Shown: in pieces, positions 7,481-12,535 of the stretch
Layout of the letters: every line of letters starts with the position of its first letter
How positions within the stretch are numbered: the first letter of the stretch is position 1
DNA from: an uncultured Porphyromonas sp.
GTDB taxonomy: Bacteria; Bacteroidota; Bacteroidia; Bacteroidales; Porphyromonadaceae
Assembly (NCBI GenBank): GCA_900546675.1
Contig: URDQ01000056.1
Span: 1-13,537, forward strand
DNA: 13,537 bases
Reading direction: 5' to 3'
Position numbers and translations under genes: made by a program
The notes under the pieces: model-generated
Told to the model about the DNA's origin: nothing
Databases searched by the model: none
The model's input: only the letters and a program-made list of their open reading frames with translations

Positions 7481-8233
7481 TCAAGGTCTTTGTAAAGCTC
7501 CCTCCTCTGACGGGACGGTTACTATTTGGTCTTTGTACTCCAAATGTACAGAAATAAAGCTATTCCAGCCAAATATGGGGATTACCTGCTCTACGAAGAG
7601 CCTTAGATTATCCAGTTTCTCTTCCCAGTTAGGTGTAGTCCCTAGGATTATCTCCGTATTGCAGGCGCGAGGTGTGGCGATGACTCCTCGTAGTGGATCT
7701 ACATAGATATGTATGAATAGATCTCGCCAAAGCGGGTCCGAGAGGATCAGCTGCATCAGCGGGTAAAGCTCGTGCGCTGCATCATCTACAGATATGCTAC
7801 CACTGACTGGCAGGAAGGTCGTGTAGTAGTCCTCGCTACGCTCTATAGGCACCACCGTCTGATCCTTGCAGACGAAGTAGTTGCCCTGTGGCGTAAGGAG
7901 CGTAAAGAGTGGCTCACGCTGTAGCATAGATACGTGTAGCTCACCCCCGGGAGTGGTGTAGAGATCTATATGGCTAAAGAGACCGTTGCGTATCAGTTGC
8001 GACTCGATAGCCATCGTAGAGAGTGAGTCTACCGACTGACCTATAGGGCGAAAGCCTAGAGCCTTCAGCTCGTTTACCAGATCACGCTCAGGCATCAATG
8101 GGTGCTCGCCCTCGTATCTGATGTCCCCCTTCACATCGACGATATGTACTGGCGCCGTCTGTGGTGATGAGATCGCCATGAAGCAGAGTAGTCCCACGAG
8201 GAGACAAGCTAAGGTGAGATATAGGTAGCGCAT
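7481..8233 (-). CDS. ftsQ: Cell division protein FtsQ
   Basis: 250 aa. A single N-terminal membrane segment (about residues 3-23, LYLTLACLLVGLLCFMAIS) anchors a periplasmic region beginning VHIVDVKGDI, which fits a short POTRA domain. A beta-rich FtsQ domain with the YFVCKDQTVVPIERSED stretch follows. Members of the family link the early cytoplasmic ring to the septal peptidoglycan synthases through the FtsQ-FtsL-FtsB complex. Sequence conservation is low in this family, so the assignment rests on topology, length and the invariant position between murC (9 bp upstream) and ftsA (55 bp downstream). The cytoplasmic tail before the membrane segment is only about two residues, shorter than the roughly 20 of E. 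coli FtsQ. Confidence 0.9.
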   Translation of the reverse strand: MRYLYLTLACLLVGLLCFMAISSPQTAPVHIVDVKGDIRYEGEHPLMPERDLVNELKALGFRPIGQSVDSLSTMAIESQLIRNGLFSHIDLYTTPGGELHVSMLQREPLFTLLTPQGNYFVCKDQTVVPIERSEDYYTTFLPVSGSISVDDAAHELYPLMQLILSDPLWRDLFIHIYVDPLRGVIATPRACNTEIILGTTPNWEEKLDNLRLFVEQVIPIFGWNSFISVHLEYKDQIVTVPSEEGALQRP

Positions 8234-8242
8234 ACCTTATTA

Positions 8243-9616
8243 TTATAGTGTAGCTAGATAATCTCTGATCGGGAGGACCAACTTGTCAATGTCTCCCGCC
8301 CCGACCGTGACCACCACTCGTGGCAGCTCTATCCGTCGCAGTAGGGGGAGTAGCTCTTCCTTGGTACATAGCCAGCGGTGTGGCGCTGTCAACTCCTTAT
8401 ATATAAGCTCAGATGTGACGCCAGGCATAGGCTCCTCACGGGCTGGGTAAATGTCTAGCACGATCACCTGATCCACGTGCGAGAGGCTCTCGGCAAAGTC
8501 CTTATAGAAGTCTGCCGTACGCGAGTAGAGGTGTGGCTGAAAGATAGCCAGCACATCTTCCGAGCCGTAGATCTCCTTGATCGAGCGAATGGAGCTGTCT
8601 AGCTCTACAGGGTGATGCGCATAGTCATCGATGAGTAGATGACGATCAGTCTGCAGTACCAGCTCGAATCGCCGCTTGGTGCCTCGGAAGCTCTCCACAC
8701 CTCGTACGATGTCCGCTGGAGCGACTCCATTAAGGTAAGCGATGGTCATAGCAGCTGTAGCATTCTCTAGATTAGTACGTACAGGCACTCCGAGACGCAC
8801 CTGCTCTAGATGAAGCCCCGCCTCTGGGTAGTGCCAGTCGAAGCAGATCGTACCATCACCGACCGTCACATGGTCGTAGTAAGCATCCGCTTTCGAGGCA
8901 TTGCCATAGGTCAATGTGCGTACGCCTTCTGCGAGGTTTGGCTTGATCGGAAGCCCTTCCTTCATCAGTAGCGTACCACCTGGCTCTATCTGACTGCAAA
9001 ACTGCTCAAAGCCTGCCAGGTACCCCGCATAGTCTCCGTAGATGTCTAGGTGATCCGCATCGGTAGAGGTCACTATAGCCATATAGGGGTTCAGATGCAG
9101 GAACGAACGGTCATACTCGTCAGCCTCTACCACCAGTAGGTCGGAGTGGTCTGAGTAGATAAAGTTAGAACCTGTATCTACAGCCAGTCCACCGATGAAT
9201 GCGGTACACCCCACCTCCTTGGCACCATCTAGGATATGCGCTAGCATATTGGTCGTAGTGGTCTTACCATGCGAACCGGCAACAGCTAGTGTACGATAGC
9301 TCTCGGCTATAACACCCAGCGCCTCAGCACGCTTCAAGACACGGAAGTGATGACTGCGCAGATAGCACAGCTCAGGGTGGTCGTGCGGTATAGCTGGCGT
9401 ATAGATGACTAGGGTATTCTCAGGAGTCATCGGAGCTGTCTCCAGCCACGCTGCATCGCTGTCGTAGTGTATAGCAATGCCTAGCTGCTCCAGCTCGTCC
9501 GTATACATATTGTGTGAGCGGTCGTAGCCCGACACGTTGCACCCCTTGAGATGATAGTAACGTGCTAGAGCACTCATACCAGCACCTCCAATACCTATAA
9601 GATAAACGTAACTCAT
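8243..9616 (-). CDS. murC: UDP-N-acetylmuramate--L-alanine ligase MurC
   Basis: 457 aa, the normal length. It adds L-alanine to UDP-MurNAc with ATP, the first amino-acid step of the peptidoglycan stem. Domain 1 starts with the Rossmann-like YLIGIGGAGMSALA (5-18). The central ATPase has the P-loop AGSHGKTTTT (113-122) and EADEYDRSF (164-172), which includes Mg-binding acidic residues. TSTDADHLDIYGD (183-195) and FRGTKRRFE (310-318) are Mur-ligase signatures, and DDYAHHP (330-336) marks the start of the C-terminal domain. It lies 37 bp after murG and 9 bp before ftsQ, so co-transcription is very likely. Residues in all three domains look intact. Confidence 0.98.
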   Translation of the reverse strand: MSYVYLIGIGGAGMSALARYYHLKGCNVSGYDRSHNMYTDELEQLGIAIHYDSDAAWLETAPMTPENTLVIYTPAIPHDHPELCYLRSHHFRVLKRAEALGVIAESYRTLAVAGSHGKTTTTNMLAHILDGAKEVGCTAFIGGLAVDTGSNFIYSDHSDLLVVEADEYDRSFLHLNPYMAIVTSTDADHLDIYGDYAGYLAGFEQFCSQIEPGGTLLMKEGLPIKPNLAEGVRTLTYGNASKADAYYDHVTVGDGTICFDWHYPEAGLHLEQVRLGVPVRTNLENATAAMTIAYLNGVAPADIVRGVESFRGTKRRFELVLQTDRHLLIDDYAHHPVELDSSIRSIKEIYGSEDVLAIFQPHLYSRTADFYKDFAESLSHVDQVIVLDIYPAREEPMPGVTSELIYKELTAPHRWLCTKEELLPLLRRIELPRVVVTVGAGDIDKLVLPIRDYLATL

Positions 9617-9653
9617 GCGTTAGAAAAAGGTCTTTGCAAAGTAATATGAGAGA

Positions 9654-10766
9654 CTACCACAGCAACTCCATCTGATCCACAATGCGCTCCACCGCTTGCG
9701 GTGTAGCGAGATCACGGAGCGCAACCTTCATCTCATCTCTTCGCATCTCGTCTTTGAGTAGCTCAGTGATGGTGAGTCCCATCTGACCTACCGCTTCGCT
9801 GTCGGGAAGAAGGATTGCAGCACCACGAGTGGAGAGCGCACGTGCGTTTTTTGTCTGATGATCCTCAGCCACATTGGGCGAGGGGATCAGTATAGCAGGT
9901 AGCTCCGAGAGACAAAGCTCCGAGACGCTCAGCGCACCCGCACGAGACACCGCTACATCTGCCAAGCTGTAAGCTAGATCCATACGCTCTACGTATGCAG
10001 ATACATAAGCTCGCTTGCTGATCTCATACTCCTTGATCAGCTCTTGTGCTTCATGCTCATAGCTCCGTCCCGTCTGCCAGATCAATTGATAGCCTAGCTT
10101 GCTCCACTCAGGTAGCGCAGCCACGACCGACTCATTGATCGTCCTAGCTCCGAGACTACCGCCCATAACTAGGATCGTACGCGAGAGCGAAGAGGGGAGT
10201 GCAAAGTAGGCGCAAGCCTCCTCACGGGTCGTGTGGTTGTACTCGATAGCGTGACGTACTGGATTGCCCGTTAGGATGATCCGATCACTCGGGAAGAAGC
10301 GCTCCATACCTGGGTAAGCGACACAGATACACTTCGCCTCACGAGCTAGGAGCTTATTGGTCACGCCAGCATAGCTGTTTTGCTCCTGCAGGAGTGTAGG
10401 GATACCGCTACGCTGTGCCTCCTTGAGCGTAGGGGCACTCGCATAGCCTCCCACACCGACCGCTAGATCGGGGTGAAACTCTGTCAAAGTCTTGCGAACC
10501 ATCAGGCGGCTCTTGATAAGAGAGCGTAGCACCTTAAAGTTGCGCCAGAGACGCTTACGATCCATCCCCATAACAGGCAATCCCACGATCTCATAACCAG
10601 CAGCGGGAACACGCTCCATCTCCATACGTCCCAAGGCTCCCACGAAGAGTATCTGACTCTCGGGATAGCGCCGACGCACCTCGTCGGCAATAGCTAGGGC
10701 GGGGTTGATGTGTCCACCCGTACCGCCTCCACTGATGATCACTCTAGGTTTGTTTGGCTCTTGCAT
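9654..10766 (-). CDS. murG: Lipid II synthase MurG (N-acetylglucosaminyltransferase)
   Basis: 370 aa, a GT28 glycosyltransferase. It transfers GlcNAc from UDP-GlcNAc to lipid I on the cytoplasmic membrane surface, giving lipid II. The N-terminal acceptor domain carries GGGTGGH (13-19), GVGGYAS (104-110) and LLQEQN (125-130). The C-terminal donor domain carries MGGSLGA (201-207), QTGRSYE (231-237), SRAGALSVSE (274-283) and EDHQTKNA (301-308). All catalytic landmarks are present. Its upstream neighbour would normally be ftsW. Here it is a 500-bp non-coding stretch with a promoter at 10851-10881, making murG the first gene of the local operon. Confidence 0.98.
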   Translation of the reverse strand: MQEPNKPRVIISGGGTGGHINPALAIADEVRRRYPESQILFVGALGRMEMERVPAAGYEIVGLPVMGMDRKRLWRNFKVLRSLIKSRLMVRKTLTEFHPDLAVGVGGYASAPTLKEAQRSGIPTLLQEQNSYAGVTNKLLAREAKCICVAYPGMERFFPSDRIILTGNPVRHAIEYNHTTREEACAYFALPSSLSRTILVMGGSLGARTINESVVAALPEWSKLGYQLIWQTGRSYEHEAQELIKEYEISKRAYVSAYVERMDLAYSLADVAVSRAGALSVSELCLSELPAILIPSPNVAEDHQTKNARALSTRGAAILLPDSEAVGQMGLTITELLKDEMRRDEMKVALRDLATPQAVERIVDQMELLW

Positions 10767-10799
10767 AGCACGATGAGATCGATAAAAGTCTACTGAAAT

Positions 10800-10841
10800 A
10801 AAAAAGGGTCTGTCGCAGTCAGCTCCACATAGCCCGACTGC
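10800..10841 (-). promoter_or_regulatory. Structured murG leader: hairpin followed by T-run
   Basis: On the minus strand GCAGTC (10841-10836) pairs with GACTGC (10820-10815), with an inner GCT/AGC pairing. A run of six T follows (10805-10800) after a 9-nt gap. It lies downstream of the putative murG promoter and upstream of the start codon, the position of an attenuator. The gap between stem and T-run makes it a poor standard terminator, so the role is uncertain. Confidence 0.35.
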
Positions 10842-10850
10842 AATCGCTTA

Positions 10851-10881
10851 CAAATGTACGAAAAAGCACACAACTGCCCAC
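10851..10881 (-). promoter_or_regulatory. Bacteroidota-type promoter for murG and the division operon
   Basis: TACATTTG (10858-10851, minus strand) is an exact TAnnTTTG -7 element, with GTG at 10881-10879 in the -33 position at 20 bp, the same layout as the promoter at 3672-3702. The predicted leader to the murG ATG is about 80 nt. No other such element is clear in the short gaps downstream, so it may serve all genes down to mtnN. Confidence 0.6.
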
Positions 10882-10949
10882 CTTCATTGGCTCTTACTGT
10901 TGGCTCTTGGTGACTGGCTAGCTAATGGCTAACAGCCAATCCCCTATAT

Positions 10950-11110
10950 CCACGTAAGCAATTCGAATTCTCCACGGAGCTATTTATTATTCTCCACGTG
11001 GAGGCGAATCATTTCCTCCGAAGTTTCATTTCATTCCTCCGAAGTTTTGTTTCTCGCCCACGTGGAGAATTTTGCACGCCCACGTGGGGATCTGCGATTT
11101 CCTACAGGGA
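10950..11110. repeat. Array of eight short palindromes at 21-22-bp spacing
   Basis: Palindrome centres fall near 10953.5, 10975.5, 10997.5, 11019.5, 11040.5, 11061.5, 11083.5 and 11105, so steps are 22, 22, 22, 21, 21, 22 and about 22 bp. The best units have a CCACGTGG core (10994-11001, 11058-11065, 11080-11087); two are TTCCTCCGAAG (11013-11023, 11034-11044). The family is shared with the array at 63-166 (common TTTCCTCCG). The repeats are too short and too close for a CRISPR, and no unique spacers exist. A row of protein-binding sites on one face of the helix, or a genus-specific repeat, would fit. Confidence 0.75.
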
Positions 11111-11181
11111 TATTGCCTATTAGCCTGACAGTCGCCAACAGTCAAAGGCTATCCTTTGTCACGTGCGTGAAGTGTGGATAT

Positions 11182-11218
11182 GAAAAAGCCCCCACTGCGT
11201 ATCACGCTGTGAGGGCTT
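11182..11218 (-). terminator. Intrinsic terminator of the toxin-antitoxin operon
   Basis: On the minus strand AAGCCC-T-CAC (11218-11209) pairs with GTG-G-GGGCTT (11195-11186), with one A-C mismatch. The stem continues inward with GCGT/ACGC around a 3-nt loop and is followed at once by a T-run (11187-11183). This is a GC-rich stem plus T-run, 47 bp past the antitoxin stop codon. Confidence 0.8.
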
Positions 11219-11220
11219 GC

Positions 11221-11261
11221 AGTCGGCTTGCGACTTGTCAAAGTAAAGCAAGCACTTGCTT
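11221..11261. repeat. Two small hairpins between antitoxin stop and terminator
   Basis: AGTCG-gcttg-CGACT (11221-11235) and AAGCAAG-ca-CTTGCTT (11246-11261) are perfect small inverted repeats just after the antitoxin gene. They may stabilise the 3' end of the transcript together with the terminator; neither has its own T-run. Confidence 0.5.
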
Positions 11262-11265
11262 CATC

Positions 11266-11574
11266 CTATGCTCCTAGAGGCTTGACTATCTCTACTCTCA
11301 GTCCTAGGGCTGATATGATGCGGTAGAAGAGACCTACGCTAGGCTCCACAGCACCAGTCTCTAGCTTAGATATATACGACTTAGAGGTGCCGACACGCTC
11401 TGCTAGCTCAGCCTGCGTTAGTCCCACCTCCTTTCTAGCCTCTAGGAGTATCTGAGATGCGTAGAATGCTCGTGCCTCCTCCTCAAAGGCATTGCGACTA
11501 TCCGTCCCCTCAGCCCCATAACGGCTGTCAAGGATGGTGTCATAGTCCTCGATCTTGTGATTGTTTGTCTGCAT
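11266..11574 (-). CDS. XRE-family antitoxin (HigA-like) of a type II toxin-antitoxin pair
   Basis: 102 aa. Residues about 43-97 are an HTH_3/Cro-C1 domain: LLEARKEVGLTQAELAERVGTSKSYISKLETG, with the LTQAELAERVG helix-turn and the SKSYISKLE recognition helix. The acidic N-terminal 40 residues (EDYDTILDSRYGAEGTDSRNAFEEEA) are probably the toxin-neutralising arm, as in other HigA-like partners of Gp49-type toxins. The start codon lies inside the toxin gene; the two overlap by 35 bp, which points to coupled translation. Toxin first and antitoxin second is the higBA order. The protein should bind and inhibit the toxin and repress the shared promoter. A terminator follows. Confidence 0.88.
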   Translation of the reverse strand: MQTNNHKIEDYDTILDSRYGAEGTDSRNAFEEEARAFYASQILLEARKEVGLTQAELAERVGTSKSYISKLETGAVEPSVGLFYRIISALGLRVEIVKPLGA

Positions 11575-11887
11575 AATACATCTCTTTAATCTTTAGTGCC
11601 CTGTCGATCTCCTTGCGAGGGGTCTTCTGCGTCTTCTTCTGAAAGCCATTGAGCAGTATCACGATATCTCCCTCGTCAAAGATGAAGAACAGACGATATA
11701 TATTCCCCTTGACGCTGATCCTAAGCTCGAAAAGCCCGTCTCTTATCATCTTGACAAATCTACTAGACAGTCGCTCTTCGCTCTTGAGGAGCTGTAGTAG
11801 GTAGTCTATCTTACGCAGTACCTCCTTGTCTAGCGTCTTAGCAAAAGCTTGGAAATAGCCTCCATAGGTCTTAATCTGCCTGTTCAT
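11540..11887 (-). CDS. RelE/HigB-type toxin (Gp49-like) of a type II toxin-antitoxin pair
   Basis: 115 aa. The protein has the pattern of the phage-derived Gp49-like/HigB family: KIDYLLQLL (26-34), RFVKMIRDGLFELRI (43-57), YRLFFIFDEGDIVILLNGF (64-82) and QKKTQKTPRKEIDRALKIKE (83-102). These toxins are ribosome-dependent mRNA endonucleases; basic residues such as R49, R57 and the KK-T-K-P segment fit RNA contact. I start it at the ATG at 11887, where the family's usual N-terminus (MNRQIKTYG) begins. The longer open frame up to 11953 runs through the promoter and a repeat. The promoter -7 element ends only 4 bp before this ATG, so the mRNA may be leaderless. The pair sits where ftsW would be expected and is probably transferred. 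Confidence 0.88.
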   Translation of the reverse strand: MNRQIKTYGGYFQAFAKTLDKEVLRKIDYLLQLLKSEERLSSRFVKMIRDGLFELRISVKGNIYRLFFIFDEGDIVILLNGFQKKTQKTPRKEIDRALKIKEMYYADKQSQDRGL

Positions 11888-11891
11888 ACGG

Positions 11892-11922
11892 CAAAGGTAT
11901 ATAAAGTTTCCATATATAGCAA
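11892..11922 (-). promoter_or_regulatory. Promoter of the toxin-antitoxin pair, abutting the start codon
   Basis: On the minus strand TTG (11922-11920), 20 bp, then TACCTTTG (11899-11892): an exact Bacteroidota promoter, the same hexamer set and spacing as the plus-strand promoter at 12215-12245. The toxin ATG follows 4 bases after the -7 element, so transcription would begin at or within a few bases of it. Confidence 0.75.
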
Positions 11923-11947
11923 CTATTCCTGAGTAACTTTGGGCGCC

Positions 11948-11968
11948 GCACATTCCAGGGTCAAGGGC
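11948..11968 (-). repeat. Inverted copy of the 21-bp repeat core
   Basis: This 21-bp stretch is the reverse complement, at 19 of 21 positions, of GCACTTGACACTGGAATGTGC found at 12104-12124 and 12190-12210. It forms the left inverted end of a 180-260-bp block, as expected of a small non-autonomous element or of leftover insertion-sequence ends. Confidence 0.65.
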
Positions 11969-12023
11969 TAATACCTATTTTGAGGTGCTGGGGGAGAAAG
12001 CCTCACTCAAAATAGGAACTAGC
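11967..12023. repeat. Long inverted repeat (18-bp arms, 21-nt loop)
   Basis: 11967-11984 and 12006-12023 are complementary at 16 of 18 positions, including a perfect 11-bp core CCTATTTTGAG/CTCAAAATAGG. No T-run follows on either strand, so it does not look like a terminator. It adjoins the inverted 21-bp core and may be part of the same degenerate element. Confidence 0.6.
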
Positions 12024-12047
12024 CGAATCAACTGAACAATAGACTCG

Positions 12048-12125
12048 AAAAACTAGGTTATAAAACTCCCTATGAGTTTTTTTCTACGGTTTGTAACCGT
12101 GTTGCACTTGACACTGGAATGTGCG
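12048..12125 (+). repeat. Direct repeat, copy 1 (about 78 bp)
   Basis: Begins AAAAACTAGG and ends GGAATGTGCG. Within it are two hairpins: AAAACTC-cctat-GAGTTTT (12062-12080) followed by further T, and ACGGTT-tgt-AACCGT (12086-12100). Nearly the same sequence recurs 85 bp further on. The first hairpin with its run of seven T could end plus-strand transcripts weakly. Confidence 0.8.
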
Positions 12126-12132
12126 CCGCGCA

Positions 12133-12211
12133 AAAAACTAGGCTATAAAACTCCCTATGAAGTTTTTTCCCTACGTTTGTAACTGTGTTGCACTTGACAC
12201 TGGAATGTGCG
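12133..12211 (+). repeat. Direct repeat, copy 2 (about 79 bp)
   Basis: Matches copy 1 end to end with about half a dozen substitutions and small indels. The first hairpin is kept in altered form (AAAACT/AGTTTT, 12147-12152 with 12161-12166); the second (ACGTTTGTAACTGT) has decayed. Copy 2 ends just before the -33 element of the promoter for the plus-strand gene. Confidence 0.8.
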
Positions 12212-12214
12212 ATG

Positions 12215-12245
12215 TTGTATTATTGGTTGTTAGTTTGTACCTTTG
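12215..12245 (+). promoter_or_regulatory. Promoter of the small plus-strand gene
   Basis: TTG (12215-12217), 20 bp, then TACCTTTG (12238-12245), an exact Bacteroidota promoter. The ATG at 12269 lies 23 bp past the -7 element, behind an A-rich leader (TCTGAAAACGAATACATT), as is usual where no Shine-Dalgarno sequence is used. It supports 12269 as the start rather than the in-frame ATG at 12185. Confidence 0.7.
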
Positions 12246-12268
12246 TTGTGTCTGAAAACGAATACATT

Positions 12269-12535
12269 ATGAATAAGATAGACCCCTCCGTATTAGAGAG
12301 ACTAAAGCCTATTGCGATACCAAACGGCTGGGACATTGTAAGGCGTGTTGGAGTTTTAACGAACAAAACAGTTTACCAGCTCAGCAACAGCTCCATACCC
12401 GCTGGAGCAAAAGTCGGGTACCCTCATCTTTTCTTTGCCGATGGAGTTCAGTTGTCTTATGAGCAGGTTCGCTTAGTGATCAAACAAGATCTATTTCAAA
12501 GTGGAGGAGATGGACTCCAAAAGATTACTTCTTAG
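12269..12535 (+). CDS. Small protein of unknown function; candidate immunity protein
   Basis: 88 aa, mixed charge, with no membrane segment and no motif I recognise (begins MNKIDPSVLERLKPIAIPNG). It is the only plus-strand gene in the window. It has its own strong promoter and converges on the phage-toxin gene, overlapping its last 45 bp. Independent expression of a small soluble protein next to a toxin gene is what an immunity protein would need, but immunity genes usually follow the toxin on the same strand, so this is inference only. A longer version from 12185 would add 28 residues with a hydrophobic stretch (MLYYWLLVCTFVVS) resembling a signal peptide. I reject it because the extension is encoded by the end of a repeat and by the promoter itself. 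Confidence 0.6.
   Translation: MNKIDPSVLERLKPIAIPNGWDIVRRVGVLTNKTVYQLSNSSIPAGAKVGYPHLFFADGVQLSYEQVRLVIKQDLFQSGGDGLQKITS

Larger units (their letters stand above)
10767..11265. other. Gene-free region between murG and the toxin-antitoxin pair
   Basis: No credible gene: the one open frame (plus strand, about 76 codons from 11047) crosses the palindrome array and resembles no protein I know. From left to right the stretch holds a structured murG leader (10800-10841), the murG promoter (10851-10881), an ATTGGCT/AGCCAAT inverted repeat (10886-10892 with 10934-10940) containing repeated TTGGCTCTT, the 21-22-bp palindrome array (10950-11110), about 70 bases with nothing recognisable, then the terminator and small hairpins following the antitoxin gene. 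Confidence 0.6.
11954..12268. other. Gene-free repeat cluster between toxin-antitoxin pair and plus-strand gene
   Basis: No gene seen on either strand. Most of the stretch consists of the inverted core copy (11948-11968), a hairpin (11967-12023), and two diverged direct repeats (12048-12125 and 12133-12211). It ends with the promoter and leader of the gene at 12269. Base composition is visibly richer in A and T than the division genes. Confidence 0.6.

Noticed and set aside
10950..11110. CRISPR array
   Set aside because: Units are 10-16-bp palindromes at 21-22-bp steps with only 6-12-bp AT-rich gaps; there are no unique spacers of 25-45 bp and no cas genes in view.
11047..11277. 76-codon plus-strand open frame
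   Set aside because: It runs through the second palindrome array and the antisense strand of the antitoxin terminator, and its product has no recognisable features.
11888..11953. Upstream start for the RelE/HigB toxin
   Set aside because: The extension contains the promoter -33 and -7 elements and part of the inverted repeat; the family N-terminus matches the start at 11887.
12185..12268. Upstream start for the small plus-strand gene, giving a signal-peptide-like N-terminus
   Set aside because: The extra codons are made of the end of a repeat and of an exact promoter; transcription would start after this ATG.
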